Virus record (IMG/VR): IMGVR_UViG_3300025483_000071
Location: 1-24,632 of that record
Length of the DNA stretch: 24,632 nucleotides
Reading direction: 5' to 3' (one strand)
DNA from: a virus
Notes under the pieces: model-generated
Told to the model about the DNA's origin: nothing
What the model saw: the letters and a program-made list of their open reading frames with translations, nothing else
The model's database searches: none
Position numbers and translations under genes: made by a program
Shown here: positions 8,792-20,000 of the stretch, one piece after another
Layout of the letters: each line of letters begins with the position of its first letter
How positions within the stretch are numbered: the first letter of the stretch is position 1

Positions 8792-8816
8792 GAAAAGGGG
8801 GTGTTGGTAACCCCCC
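8792..8816 (-). terminator. Rho-independent terminator after the collagen-like fibre gene
   Basis: On the minus strand a six-base-pair stem GGGGGT / ACCCCC with a seven-base loop is followed directly by TTTT. It lies 27 bases past the stop of the gene ending at 8843 and about 16 bases before the next late promoter. Read on the plus strand the hairpin is preceded, not followed, by the A/T run, so it acts on the minus strand. Confidence 0.82.
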
Positions 8817-8842
8817 TCTCAAAGTCGAGATTTAATCTGCAA

Positions 8843-11800
8843 TTACCCCTTGAATTTGTCTAAATCTTTTTTAAGTTCTTTAACTGCTTCGATGAGAAGA
8901 CCAACCAAGTTTCCGTAAGATACAGACTTAATTTTATCTTCGCTATCATCTTCAATAACAGCTTCTGGAATGATTTGTTCAACTTCTTGAGCAATGAGAC
9001 CGATTCTTCTAACATCAGGATCGTGTTTCTTATGGAAGTAAACACCTCTCATAGCTTCTACTTTATCTAGAGCATTTTGAATTGTTTCGATGTTTTCTTT
9101 CAATCTAATATCAGAGTTTGTTGTAACGTCACCAGTTGCAGTAAAGTTACCACCTCCAGATCCTAGACCAAATGTAAACCATGCTGTTCCATTTGCTTGA
9201 TTCTCAATCGAGAATGATTGAACTGCAGTAGTTGCATCAAACAAGAAGTTACCTGTCCCAGACTCGTAACCGAGTTTCATTACAGCGCCAGTACCGAATG
9301 TGGCATAAGTGTCATTCGGGAAGTTCATGTCTGATGTAATACCTGTTACGGATCCTGTTGATGTTGTACCATTAACTGTAAGGTTGCCACCAAGCTCTAG
9401 GTTTTCAATATAAAGTGTATCTACATCTGATTGATAGTAGAAGTTAGATTCACCGCCTGGGTTTGGACCAGTAGTACCAAGTAGAGGTCTCTGCTCTGCG
9501 CCACCTTCAAACATTGCAATAAAGAGTGCAGTATCTTGAAGAGCAGTTGTGTGAACGTTTTGTAGGTTACCTACGCCACCTTCATTACCGAAACCTTGCG
9601 TACCTTGTACACCTTGGAAGCCAAGATCACCTTGGAAACCTTGCGTACCTTGTAGACCCTGCAAACCTGCTCCAGTGAAACCTTGGAAACCAAGATCACC
9701 TTGGAAACCTTGAGTACCCTGAAGACCCTGAAGACCTTGAGTACCACCGCCGCCATCGAAACCTTGGAAACCGTACCAACCTTGGAAACCTTGAGCACCT
9801 TGGCCACCACCTTCACCAGGACCACCGGTGAAACCTTGTACACCGTCAGCACCTTGGAAACCATAGTAACCTTGAACACCGCCTGTACCAGCGTCGCCAG
9901 GAGTACCTTGGAAACCTTGATAGCCTTGAGTACCTTGGTTACCGATGGCACCAGCTCCAATAAAGCCTTGGTTACCTTGTACACCTTGGTTACCTTCACC
10001 ACTAAAACCTTGGAAACCTTGATATCCGTCAAAGCCTTGGAAACCTTGAGTACCAACACCAGGTCCACCTTGTATACCGGTGAAACCTTGGAAACCAGGA
10101 TCACCAGTGAAACCTTGGAAACCTTGAGCACCTTGGTTACCGTCGCCTGGCGCACCTTGGAAACCTTGAGCACCAGGATCACCGTCAAAGCCTTGGAAAC
10201 CTTGGACACCTTGTGTACCTTGGAAACCAGTACCTGAATCACCTTGGAAACCTTGAGTACCCTGTGCAGCTTGAGCACCTTGAACACCCTGTGTACCTTG
10301 GTTACCTTGAATACCAGTACCACCGATACCGTCTAATCCAGCAAAACCTTGGTAACCTTGGACACCTTGACCAGTTATACCTTGGTAACCTTGTACACCT
10401 TGGTAACCTTGGATACCATCTCCACCAATAATACCGGCATCACCTTGGAAACCTTGTACACCTTGAGTACCTTGTGGACCCTGCGCACCAACAGCACCTA
10501 AAGTACCTGAATCACCTTGGAAACCTTGTACACCTTGAGTACCTTGTGGACCTTGTGTACCAGCCCCAGTGAAACCTTGAATACCTTGAGTACCTTGTAG
10601 ACCTTGAATACCAGCAGGACCGGGAGCGCCTGAATCACCAATGTCACCAGTTCTAGCAAATGTGATTGTGATATCTTCGTCATTAGCGAACGTACCACCT
10701 ACAGAACCAGATACATATGAAACATCGATAGCAAAATAACCTGAAGCCTCTGTTACTCCACTGATAGTATACAGTTGGAAGTTAGCAGGTGTTTGCTTTT
10801 CAGTGATCTTAACATGACCTTTAATGGTACTTGTAGAATCATTAATAGTTCTTAGATATGGCTGAATGTCTGTGAAGTTATCATCACGATCATCCATTAA
10901 AAGAAGTGTAGCAGAAGATCCGTTTGAGTTATTGATCTTAGCGTAACCAACACCAGGATCTGATGTGGCTGTGTTTGTTGTCCAAGTGTAATCGAATGTT
11001 ACACCACCGAAGCTACCTGTTGAACCTTGAGCACCATCAGCACCTTGGAAACCGTACGAACCTTGCGCACCCTGCGGACCAACTTGGCCTGGGAAGCCTT
11101 GTACACCTTGGAAGCCAAGATCACCTTGGAAACCTTGTGCGGCTTGGAAACCTTGTATACCTTGAGTACCTTGGAAACCATACCAGCCTTGCGGACCTTG
11201 TACACCTTGGGAACCCTGAATACCTTGTGGACCAACTTCAGAAGTAGTAATATTTCCACCCATTGCGCCGTGTACTGTACACTGATAATACAACGAGTCT
11301 GGAGCATTAAACGGAACTCTAAATACTAGCTTACCGTTTTGTGTACCATTATTCGTTACACCTGTATTGTATGCTGCACCGCCATTAGACAATCTAATCT
11401 CGAATGGATGGCCTGGTGCATTGATATCAAATACGTATGTAAATCCTCTTAGAAGATGCAGATCAGGATCATTTACTCCGTCAATTACATAGTCTGTGGA
11501 GCCGTTATTTGTAACTGTAAATTCACGAGAACCTTCGAAGCCTTGCATACCTTGGAAGCCTTGAATACCCTGCACACCTTGATATGCTTGAGGCCCTTGT
11601 ACACCCTGAACACCCTGTGTACCTTGTGTACCTTGTACACCTTGGATACCTTGCGTACCTTGGGCACCTTGTGGACCAATAGGACCGCCCGGAATAAAGT
11701 TAATAATAGCAAATTCGTCGTGTGTATCAACAACTTCTGTTTGCCAGTTTGTAACTGTACTTTCGATATTTGTTACGTCAAAGTAACCCCAGTTTTTAGC

Positions 11801-13585
11801 AACTGAATCCCAAGTAAAGTTAGAGAATGTGTAAGCAACGAAATGATGACCGCCAGGACCGTCGCCATCTCCGCCTGCATGCGAAATAACGATATGACCT
11901 TTTGGTGTACCCGGAAGTCCAGCTAAATAATCTAGAATCTCATCGATCTGATTTGAATACTGATCAGAAGGAGTGTCATCTAGAATAATTCTTGTTGCTT
12001 GAGTAGGATCTACGTTATCAAATCTAAAGTTACTTGTACCAGGATCTGCTGTAGTAACACCACTATCGAATGCCCACTCGAATGTTAATCCGCCGTGTTC
12101 GCCATGTGTACCTTGTACGCCTTGGAAACCTTGATAGCCTTGAGCACCTTGAGTACCGAATCCACCTTGGAAACCATACCAGCCTTGCGGACCTTGGACA
12201 CCTTGATCCCCTTGAATACCTTGGAAGCCACGATAACCTTGAATACCTTGTGTACCTTGAACACCCTGATAAGCTTGTGGGCCTTGTACACCCTGAACAC
12301 CTTGATCTCCTTGTACGCCCTGTGCGCCTTGGTCTCCTTGGAAACCTTGAGTACCTTGTGCTGATTGATAACCTTGAACACCCTGTGTACCTTGCCAACC
12401 TTGGAAACCTTGTGTACCTTGTGGTCCTTGAATACCTTGGAAACCACGATCACCCGAAATGTCAAATGCGACAACGAGTGGATAAGAAGTATATGTGCTA
12501 GGCGGTGTAGTTAGTTCTGTAAAATCTTCTTTAACGGCTGTACCAGAAACGTATGTTACATCAAATTCCCAATAACCAGTCGCATCTGTAATTTCTTGAA
12601 CTGAGAAGATAACATACTTTGATGGAAAATCTCTTTTTGTAAATTTTAAATAACCTTTATTTGTTGACGATGCTTGATCCATCGCCTGATAAAGACCTTC
12701 AGCACTGATACCATGATTGTCTTCGTCGTCAAACCAGATCTGAGTAACTGCTGTGAAATCATCAGTACTTGCAGATGCTTCGTTAAAGATAACACCACCG
12801 AGGTTGGGATCGGCTTCTGTAATATCGTTAAGAAGATTATATGTAAGTACTAGACCAGAGTCAGCCCCTTGCCAACCCTGAATACCGTACCAACCTTGAA
12901 TACCTTGAACACCTTGATAAGCTTGAGGTCCTTGCACCCCTTGTACGCCTTGGTTGCCCTGTATACCTTGAATACCTTGCACACCTTGGTATGCCTGTGG
13001 ACCTTGAGTACCTTGGATGCCTTGGTTACCTTGTACACCTTGGATACCTTTATAGCCTTGGATACCTTGCGCACCTTGTTGCCCGCGGAAACCACGAGAA
13101 CCTTGAATACCTTCTTCACCAATTTCACCTTGCCAACCTTGGGTTCCCTGATTACCAGTAAAACCTTGTACACCACGGAAAGAACCGATGTTTACCCAAG
13201 TACTTGCGCCAACATAGATCCAAAGTTCATCATCAGCTTCGTCAATAACACCATCACCAATGGTAGGAGTTGGAAAGGCGGTGTTCAATGTGGCCTGGGG
13301 GTCGCCACCGGAATCTACATCAGCAACAGATCCGATGATTGTAAATCCCGGACCATAATCACCTTGTAAACCTTGAACACCTTGGATACCTTGGGTGCCT
13401 TGAGAAGTTGCAGCCGCTGCATCAAAAAGTACCCAGTTAGTACCATCTGAGTAGCGCATCTGCCCAGCAGTTGTATAGACAATAGATCCTTCGTGTGGCG
13501 CAGGATCAAGCGTCGTATAATCTTGTGGTACGCCCTGTCCTAAAAAAGTTGCGCGACCTCTAAGGCTCTTAAATCTACTCGACAT
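8843..13585 (-). CDS. Collagen-like phage fibre with cupredoxin-like domain and C-terminal S74 self-cleaving chaperone, 1580 aa
   Basis: I choose ATG 13585 because GAGG at 13592-13595 lies six bases upstream; an in-frame GTG at 13597 would add four residues but has a poorer site. Numbering from that ATG: residues 1-60 hold an [22 protein letters not shown] element; collagen-like Gly-X-Gln tracts cover about 62-76, 137-239, 380-497, 636-685, 785-858 and 983-1332. Three related globular insertions lie at about 242-379, 497-632 and 859-981. A cupredoxin-like domain lies at 687-783. After the last collagen tract come a ~150-residue beta region ([12 protein letters not shown]) and the peptidase S74 domain from Ser1491 (SDIRLKEN) to the end. 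S74 domains trimerise fibres and then cut themselves off; the Ser and the RLKEN context are present. The predicted product is a long trimeric fibre, plausibly with a host-contact role. It overlaps the 144-aa gene by 11 bases and is followed by a terminator. Confidence 0.95.
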   Translation of the reverse strand: MSSRFKSLRGRATFLGQGVPQDYTTLDPAPHEGSIVYTTAGQMRYSDGTNWVLFDAAAATSQGTQGIQGVQGLQGDYGPGFTIIGSVADVDSGGDPQATLNTAFPTPTIGDGVIDEADDELWIYVGASTWVNIGSFRGVQGFTGNQGTQGWQGEIGEEGIQGSRGFRGQQGAQGIQGYKGIQGVQGNQGIQGTQGPQAYQGVQGIQGIQGNQGVQGVQGPQAYQGVQGIQGWYGIQGWQGADSGLVLTYNLLNDITEADPNLGGVIFNEASASTDDFTAVTQIWFDDEDNHGISAEGLYQAMDQASSTNKGYLKFTKRDFPSKYVIFSVQEITDATGYWEFDVTYVSGTAVKEDFTELTTPPSTYTSYPLVVAFDISGDRGFQGIQGPQGTQGFQGWQGTQGVQGYQSAQGTQGFQGDQGAQGVQGDQGVQGVQGPQAYQGVQGTQGIQGYRGFQGIQGDQGVQGPQGWYGFQGGFGTQGAQGYQGFQGVQGTHGEHGGLTFEWAFDSGVTTADPGTSNFRFDNVDPTQATRIILDDTPSDQYSNQIDEILDYLAGLPGTPKGHIVISHAGGDGDGPGGHHFVAYTFSNFTWDSVAKNWGYFDVTNIESTVTNWQTEVVDTHDEFAIINFIPGGPIGPQGAQGTQGIQGVQGTQGTQGVQGVQGPQAYQGVQGIQGFQGMQGFEGSREFTVTNNGSTDYVIDGVNDPDLHLLRGFTYVFDINAPGHPFEIRLSNGGAAYNTGVTNNGTQNGKLVFRVPFNAPDSLYYQCTVHGAMGGNITTSEVGPQGIQGSQGVQGPQGWYGFQGTQGIQGFQAAQGFQGDLGFQGVQGFPGQVGPQGAQGSYGFQGADGAQGSTGSFGGVTFDYTWTTNTATSDPGVGYAKINNSNGSSATLLLMDDRDDNFTDIQPYLRTINDSTSTIKGHVKITEKQTPANFQLYTISGVTEASGYFAIDVSYVSGSVGGTFANDEDITITFARTGDIGDSGAPGPAGIQGLQGTQGIQGFTGAGTQGPQGTQGVQGFQGDSGTLGAVGAQGPQGTQGVQGFQGDAGIIGGDGIQGYQGVQGYQGITGQGVQGYQGFAGLDGIGGTGIQGNQGTQGVQGAQAAQGTQGFQGDSGTGFQGTQGVQGFQGFDGDPGAQGFQGAPGDGNQGAQGFQGFTGDPGFQGFTGIQGGPGVGTQGFQGFDGYQGFQGFSGEGNQGVQGNQGFIGAGAIGNQGTQGYQGFQGTPGDAGTGGVQGYYGFQGADGVQGFTGGPGEGGGQGAQGFQGWYGFQGFDGGGGTQGLQGLQGTQGFQGDLGFQGFTGAGLQGLQGTQGFQGDLGFQGVQGTQGFGNEGGVGNLQNVHTTALQDTALFIAMFEGGAEQRPLLGTTGPNPGGESNFYYQSDVDTLYIENLELGGNLTVNGTTSTGSVTGITSDMNFPNDTYATFGTGAVMKLGYESGTGNFLFDATTAVQSFSIENQANGTAWFTFGLGSGGGNFTATGDVTTNSDIRLKENIETIQNALDKVEAMRGVYFHKKHDPDVRRIGLIAQEVEQIIPEAVIEDDSEDKIKSVSYGNLVGLLIEAVKELKKDLDKFKG
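8846..9115 (-). other. Peptidase S74 intramolecular chaperone domain
   Basis: The last 90 residues of the collagen-like fibre. The start SDIRLKENI fits the family's catalytic serine box, followed by GVYFHKK, then [18 protein letters not shown], then [18 protein letters not shown], the order and spacing known from endosialidase-type chaperones. In that family the domain guides trimer folding and is released by cleavage just before the serine, so the mature fibre would end near residue 1490. Confidence 0.9.
9590..10639 (-). repeat. Main collagen-like tract (about 115 Gly-X-Y triplets)
   Basis: A 350-residue run of mostly unbroken Gly-X-Y triplets, with Gln in the Y position in most ([10 protein letters not shown] type). 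At DNA level it is an imprecise 9- and 18-base repeat of codons for Gly, aromatic/Val/Thr and Gln. Some stretches replace Gln by Asp, Gly or Thr (GFDG, GFTG, GEGGGQG). Proline is scarce and mostly appears as GDPG or GAPG. Confidence 0.93.
10643..11011 (-). other. Globular insertion C in the collagen-like fibre
   Basis: About 123 residues between collagen tracts. Core elements: [75 protein letters not shown]. The domain type recurs in many phage collagen-like fibres. It is one of three related copies in this protein. Confidence 0.8.
11012..11233 (-). repeat. Collagen-like tract between the cupredoxin-like domain and insertion C
   Basis: About 74 residues of Gly-X-Y triplets, including [10 protein letters not shown] and one Gly-to-Ala step in GFQAAQG. 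It links two globular domains and probably sets their spacing along the fibre. Confidence 0.88.
11237..11527 (-). other. Cupredoxin-like domain with type 1 copper-site pattern
   Basis: About 97 residues flanked on both sides by collagen-like triplets. The order is [16 protein letters not shown], then [13 protein letters not shown], then [10 protein letters not shown], then [17 protein letters not shown], then [10 protein letters not shown]. Possible copper ligands are His726 in GHPF and Cys769, His772 and Met775 in CTVHGAM. The Cys-x2-His-x2-Met spacing is that of amicyanin, and the upstream His is 43 residues before the Cys, close to the usual distance in the family. Copper binding is inferred, not shown. 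Confidence 0.78.
11531..11680 (-). repeat. Collagen-like tract before the cupredoxin-like domain
   Basis: About 50 residues of Gly-X-Gln triplets ending in [10 protein letters not shown]. It contains one GPQAYQG step, where Ala takes the place of the obligatory glycine. Confidence 0.88.
11690..12097 (-). other. Globular insertion B in the collagen-like fibre
   Basis: About 136 residues related to insertions A and [49 protein letters not shown], then a longer loop with [11 protein letters not shown], and [10 protein letters not shown]. The glycine- and histidine-rich loop is unique to this copy. Confidence 0.8.
12095..12448 (-). repeat. Collagen-like tract between insertions A and B
   Basis: About 118 residues of Gly-X-Y triplets with Gln in most Y positions. 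It contains GYQSAQG and GPQAYQG, both with the triplet glycine replaced, and one [10 protein letters not shown] aromatic element. Confidence 0.9.
12449..12862 (-). other. Globular insertion A in the collagen-like fibre
   Basis: About 138 residues: [25 protein letters not shown] is split by loops, then [11 protein letters not shown], then KGYLKFTKR, then [22 protein letters not shown]. The order matches insertions B and C. Confidence 0.8.
12869..13177 (-). repeat. First long collagen-like tract
   Basis: About 103 residues of Gly-X-Y triplets just after the N-terminal domains. Unlike later tracts it includes charged triplets (GEIGEEG, GSRGFRG, GYKG) and two GPQAYQG steps. Confidence 0.9.
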
Positions 13586-14009
13586 CGTCTTCCTCACTTT
13601 GACCTAATGTGAACGACAACGTAGCATCTATTGATAAGTTTGCAGATGCTTTAATTTCCAACAAATCACCTGATGCATAGAATTGTCCGTTTAAAGGCAA
13701 AGCGAAGGTGTCATATGCCGGAATCGGCATGTTTCTTATTAAGTAAAATTCCTGGTTTAAGTTGTATCTATGTGTACGTACATCTACATTTACAGTAACT
13801 GCTGAGAAATTACATAAAATCAAAGGACTGATAACTTCGCCTACACCCGGTTCAACCACATTCGAGCCGCCAAAAACAAGCTCAGGAACTTCGTAGTTGG
13901 GTACTTCGATAAGGGTTTGCCAGTTCGTCGTTAACGTTAAATTCTTGGCGACCGGTTTTGCGTCGGGCGCCTGCGAGGTCGAAATTGTTGTAATATCATT
14001 GTTTGCCAT
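13575..14009 (-). CDS. Small beta-rich phage structural protein, 144 aa, unknown role
   Basis: ATG 14009 shares one base with the stop TAA of the giant gene (TAATG), and its own stop overlaps the start of the collagen-like fibre by 11 bases, so the three genes are tightly coupled. The sequence is beta-rich: [19 protein letters not shown], then [16 protein letters not shown], then [32 protein letters not shown] and a final LSFTLGQ followed by an acidic tail EEDDVE. This resembles small jelly-roll or beta-sandwich proteins encoded next to fibre genes in T4-like marine phages, but I cannot name a family. There is no signal peptide or transmembrane segment. A role as connector, cap or assembly partner between its two huge neighbours is inference from gene order only. 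Confidence 0.93.
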   Translation of the reverse strand: MANNDITTISTSQAPDAKPVAKNLTLTTNWQTLIEVPNYEVPELVFGGSNVVEPGVGEVISPLILCNFSAVTVNVDVRTHRYNLNQEFYLIRNMPIPAYDTFALPLNGQFYASGDLLEIKASANLSIDATLSFTLGQSEEDDVE

Positions 14010-17000
14010 TATAGTACTGCCCTACTGTTAGAAGCTCTTCTAGCTAGTTTTCTGACCGATGACGTAAACGGTCTACCCTCAATACGTCCAGTTCTACCAT
14101 TGATTCTCAGTCCTCTTGCGAAGTACTGGTTGTTCAATTCGTCAGAACCAGACCATCTAATTCTACCACCATCTTCTGAAAGAACAGAAGCGGTAGCACC
14201 AATTGCAGCACCAACGTTTCTAAAGTTTAGCGGCAACGCATTTCTGTTAACACCTGCAGATGCGCCGTTAAACTGGTGGGCAATCGATTCAACAAGCGAA
14301 CCAAATGCCAAGAAGTTTGGTCTCAACACTGTGTCAATTAATACGTCATCAATTAATTCAGTAATCATAGATCTATGTGCTGCGTTAGGTGCGATATTGG
14401 TATTTATATAATCTCTCATACGCTCCCAAGCTTTATAGAAAGATTCCAGCAAATCTACGTTGTTTTGATGTCCGCTTGCAATCCATCCAGTACCATTCCA
14501 ATAATGAATTTCACCAACATAATCGTTATTATCTGGGTTAGATCCACCTGTTGCCGATACAACAAATGCATCCCATCTTTTCGGATTATCCAGCGCATCA
14601 CGTTCTGTTAGTGTACCTGCGCCTTTAAATCTTAGATCTCTCCAGTTAGCAAACGCGCTTGGCGGGTTGAATACTGGGAACACCGATTGTGAATCAATAT
14701 TAAATAGTGCTGCTGCAAAAGATCTTGTTGCTTTATCTGAACCTTTGATAATTGGGTTCTGTGAAGGATCTGTAAAGCGAAGATCGTTTTGTAAAATTTC
14801 AATTAAGTTACCAGCATCACGGTATGTTTTAGGTAGATCGATAAACTTGTATTCTGAAGTAATAAATCTCTGTACTTCTTTCTGAAGTGCAACTTTATTA
14901 TTCATCAAGATATCTCTTGAGAATCTAAACGCTTTATTCTGTTTATCTTCCCACATAAAGTTTGGTTTAATTGTTCTACCAAGAGCTTTTGGTGTGTTAT
15001 AGAATAGTGCGTTGTAGAAAATCATACCCAAGTCTTTTGCTTGTGCTTGCTGAGCTTCAGATCCCATTTCTGGACGAAGCTTCTGGCCTGGATACTTACC
15101 TACTGTAACATCACTTACGATCTTACCAAGTTGACGATAAGATTGTGCTGTTGCAACTCTTGTATCTTCCGGAATACGAAGTTCGTTGTTCCAGTAGTAG
15201 AAGTCTGCGTTCCAGCGAGATGCTAGGTTACCACCGTAGTTCAAATCCCAGCTCATAGCATCGATGATGTAACCTGAGTCACGGCGACACTTAGCTTTGC
15301 TGTAATCTACGATAGTAAAGTTGTCTGAGATAAACTTAGTTACATCGTCTGCAAGATCACCGAGTTTTCCATCGATCATCTTACCTGCTGATACCTTGCT
15401 ATCATCGACCCATGTTGTGTTGGGCTCGATAAGCTCAGGAACTGCATCCAATCCATCTCTTCTAATTGCTTCTTCAACAATACGAACCATGTCTGCAGCC
15501 CACTCACCTTCAACTGCTGTTGCTGCTGATGGACCACCTGCTTCACCGGCAACCGCGCCAGTGATAATCTTGCTGATGTAGTTAGACATTTCTTCGTAGA
15601 AATCAGCGGTTTGTTGACGCTGATCGAATGGAAGAACGCTTGTCGCATTATCGAAATACATATTAGCAGCAAGTCTTGTAGCATAGTTTGTTTCATATTG
15701 CACGTCGTGTGAGATAGCGTCGAGCATGATGCCAACGTCTCTACGGCATTTTTCTTTAGGATAACTGATACCATTGTAAGTTGTTGAGATATGATTAACC
15801 ATGCTTGTTGTAAGCGCTTCAAGAGCATCGTCAACTTTATCTTTCTCAGTCTTAAAGATTGAAGGTACCCAATCCATGTTAGGCTCGATACGTGCAGGTA
15901 GGTTATCAGGATTGTTATCATCTGCAATATCAGCAATCATAAGTGCAAGATGTTTTGCTTCCATAGCAATTTCTCTTCTTGCAGCCATTGTTGATTTGTT
16001 TTGCTTGAATGATTGTCCTCTAATAACTTTTACTGCGTTGTCTGTCGCACTTACGAATGTATGTGTTCCAGCATAACCTTTAGCGTATCCAGCTTGAACT
16101 GTAATTGTTGTTGCTGTTTTGGCATCAATTCTTAGTGGCTTCTCGAAAGAATCATCTGATTCTCTTGGATGAGAGATCTCAACCGGTCCTGGAGGACAAG
16201 AGAATGTAATGCTTTCTTTTTCGAACATGATGTAATCGCCAACAGCTAAGTTGTGAGCACCAAGAGTAACTTCCATAACACCTGTCAAAGGATCGTATGT
16301 CGCATTTGTAGGTGTAAAGCGCTTACCGATTCTTAGATCGACGTCTTCGTTACGGATTGTTTTGCGCATTACTTCAGCCATATGTGTAAAGGCTTTCTTA
16401 GTTGGCTCTCTTTGCTCAAGCGGTAGTAGGTTTGTCATGTTAACAAAGTAGATCTGCGCTGCATTCCACATTGCAGAGTTACCACCGTACTGAATATCGT
16501 GAGAGATCGCATCAACCATGTAACCGGTATCACGGCGACATTTTTCTGAATCGTACTCAAGATAATCAAACTTAGATTGCAAGTAAGAATTAACACCATT
16601 TTGTAGTGTTGTTTTACGAGCCGTAATCTTAGAAACGTCTAACGCGTCTGCATAACCTGTTGCGCCAGCGTTTCCAGTATCTGGGAATACAGGTGCAGGT
16701 AAACCAAAGAGAGAATCTTCAATAATAGTGTTAGTTACGATATTGAATAGATCTTCTGCATCTTGAGCAACCTGAGTGATAACATTACCGAATGCAGTAC
16801 TTACTGTTTCAGTGTTACCGGTTGTAGGTGTTACAGTTTGTTTCAACAAGATTCTTTCTGCGACTGTTGCCACGTGAGCGAATATTCCTGCAGTTTCTGT
16901 TTTCTGATCTGCGGGTAGAACAGAGGTTCCTTGATCGAAGTATAAACTTGCTACATCTCTCATAGCAACGTTTGAGCCGTGGCGAATATCCCAGCTTACA

Positions 17001-20000
17001 GCGTCAACCATGAAACCGATGTCACGCTCGCACTTATCTCTTTGATCAGCTGAAAGGGCTGCCCAAAGTGTTGGATAAGTTTGCTCGAAGTATGCTCTAC
17101 CTTCTTTCTGTAAGAATGTTCTGTTAGCAACCAAACCGTCTGTTGAGTTACCTTGGCTAACACCAATTCTAGATGTTCCGAAGTTGTATGTTAGACCTGA
17201 TACACCATCTTTCATAATATTGATGATGTTGTCAAACGCTCCACTGGCTGTTGCAAGAGCAGTGCCTGTAAGCTGTGCTTCGATGTCTTTTCTTACATAC
17301 TTAATTGCTTCAATAGTTTCTGCAAGCTGATCATTAATTACTGCATCTGTTGAAGGATTACCAGCTCTGTAAGCACGGCCAGCATACTTACTTGAGTAAT
17401 CACTATTTGTTTCAACGTCTCTTCTTACAGAATCGATAATGTAGCCAACATCTCTTGCACACTTATCTTCGTCATATGTGAAGTAAGTATCGTTGATGTA
17501 TCCAACAACCTCATCTTGGATGAAGCCTTTGTTCATCTGAAGTGCCTTACGAGCATATGTTCTTGATGGCTCGATAAGAGGCGCAATGTCTGTGTTTGCA
17601 GATGGAAGATTTTTAATTCTTGCTTCTGGTTTCTGAGTAATATCAAGAGACCCACGGTAATCTGGAATTACAAGACGATCATCTGTAATGTCTGAGATAA
17701 TGTTAGCCAATCTCTTAACTTCTGTGCCAGTTGCTGCATCAGCAGGAAGGCCTGAAGTATCTTGAGTTAGAGCATTACCTGTTGTAGGTGTAATTGCTGT
17801 CTCAGTAACAACATCTTCCATAAGATTTGCAATGTGCTCGAATGCTAGTCTTGTCGGCTCTCTTTGATATAGTGGTAGAACATTGATAGCACCTTCAAAG
17901 TAGTATCTCGCCGCATGAATTGTTGCGGAGTCTCCACCGTATTCTATATCTTCTGAAACCGCATCGACAACATAGCCAACATCACGTGGGCACTTATCTT
18001 CTTGATAAGCAAGACCATTATATGTTTCTCTAATATAATCGATAATCTCAGTTTGGTATTTAGCTGATGCACCAGCAATTTCTTCAAACATTGTGATTGT
18101 TGCTGAGTCATATCCTGTACCAGATAGAGTTGGTTCTTTGATAGTTGGAGTTGTTAGACCAGTATTGATTCCATCAGTACCGTATCCTTCACCTCCACTT
18201 ACATAGCCGTCTGTATCTTCGTAACCTTCAATACCGAATGTTGTTTTGTAATCATCTTCTTCGATAATATCAGAAATTGTTCTAAACAGTTTCTCAACTT
18301 CTGTACCAACAGCAGGTGCTACAGATGGTTTGACACAGTCTGTTGCTGCACTAACGAATGTATGAGCTTCAGTATAACCTTGAGCTGTGCCGACATACAT
18401 TGTAAGAATGTCGCCATCAACCTTAGTAATTTCAATTGGTGTATTAAAATATGGGTCTGATGCTCTTGGGTGAGAAATCTGAGTTGCAGGAGAACCACAC
18501 TCGAATGTAATACCATCTTCTGCAATAACAATGTAATCACCAACTGATTTACCGTGGCTTGGAATTGTTAGAGTCATAATTCCACTTACAGGATTATATC
18601 CAGCAAATGTAGGTGTTAGAGTATTAGCATATGTTTGGGTTGTAGCATTTTGTTGTGTTCTTACAACTTCTTGTCTTACCAACCCACCAGCAATATCTGC
18701 GATGTAAGCATATGCTTCTGCAGTTACTGGTTTTTCTTGCTCTGCTAATACGCTTACAGCATTGTCGAAGTAAACTCTTGCATTATTTACTGTTGCAGCA
18801 TTTGAGCCGTGTTGTACGTCCCATGATACCGCATCGATAAAGTATCCTAGATCTCTTTCGCAATCTGCTACGTTATAGGAAAGATCTGGATGTGTATTTG
18901 CAATCCATGCTGTTACTTCATCTTGCAAGAACGCTTTGTTAGACTGTAGAATTTCTCTTGCATCCAAAGTATCTTGTGATACATAGGACGCGCCGAATGT
19001 TCTAGCATCAGCATTACCTGCGCCGTTGTTCATGATGTCGATGATTTCATCGAAGGCAGCGTCAGCAGCTGTGGCTGCTGCACCTGAAGTAATTGTATTG
19101 ATTTTACCTTTTAACCAAGTAATCGCGCCAACTGTTTCTGTAAGTTGATTGTTAACAACATTTTCTGCGCTTGCATTACCAGTTCTATATGCCAACCCTG
19201 CAAATACTGCGTTAACATTAGAACCTGTAGCCATATCACGACGTACCGCGTCAAGAATATATCCTGTATCGCGAGCACATCTCTTATCATCATATACGAA
19301 ATAGTTGTCTTTTAGCCATGCGTCAACTTCGGCTTGTAAGAAGGCTTTGTTAGCCTGAAGTTGCTTACGAGCAAGTGCGCCATTTCTTGTAACTCTGTCT
19401 GGTGTTTTAACTACAGCATCATAGTCTGCTCTTACGAATGTGTGAGTACCAGTGTATCCACCAGCACCGCCAGGATTTACCGTAATTGTATTTGCAGCAA
19501 CCGCTGTAACTTTAAGTGGAAACTCGTAGTTTGGTTCACCAATTCTTGGGTGTGCAATCTCAATTGTTTCAAGAGTTGCAGTATTAACACATGAAAGTAC
19601 AATACTTGCTGGTTTAAATTCGATATGATCGCTTGTGGTGAAATCGTGAGGTGTACCAAAGTCAATAACCATATCACCAGTTGCTGGGTTATAATCAACA
19701 CCTGTTGGTGTATGATAGCTTGCAACTTTGGCAGGGTCTGTCCAGTAGATAGCATTTGTATCAACTGAATCAACCTTAGCGCTTACAAACGTATGCACAC
19801 CAGCATATCCACCAGCATTACCGACATTCATTGTAATTGCAGTATCAGTAACTGCAGAGATACGTACTGGTTTTCTAAATGAAGGCTCACCATCTCTTGG
19901 ATGCGAGATAGCACCGATATCGCCTGTTGACGTATTTGCGCAAGAGAATCTGATGCTTTCGTCTGCTAGCATTACATACTTACCAACCGGTAGGCTGTGC

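Noticed and set aside
9683-10237. Long open frames on both strands across the collagen-like tract (Thr-Leu-Glu or Lys-Val-Ser repeats)
   Set aside because: They are the other-frame image of the Gly-X-Gln codon repeat, lack ribosome sites and have the low complexity expected of a shadow.
9590-10639. CRISPR-like short direct repeats
   Set aside because: The repeats are 9 and 18 bases, imperfect, without unique spacers, and stay in one coding frame for collagen triplets.
13586-13597. GTG 13597 as the start of the collagen-like fibre gene
   Set aside because: ATG 13585 has GAGG six bases upstream; the GTG itself overlaps that ribosome site and has only a weak one before it.
14401-14408. A third TATAAATA octamer on the minus strand
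   Set aside because: It lies inside the giant gene, about 390 bases before the next start, and encodes part of YINTN; a promoter there cannot be excluded but has no support.
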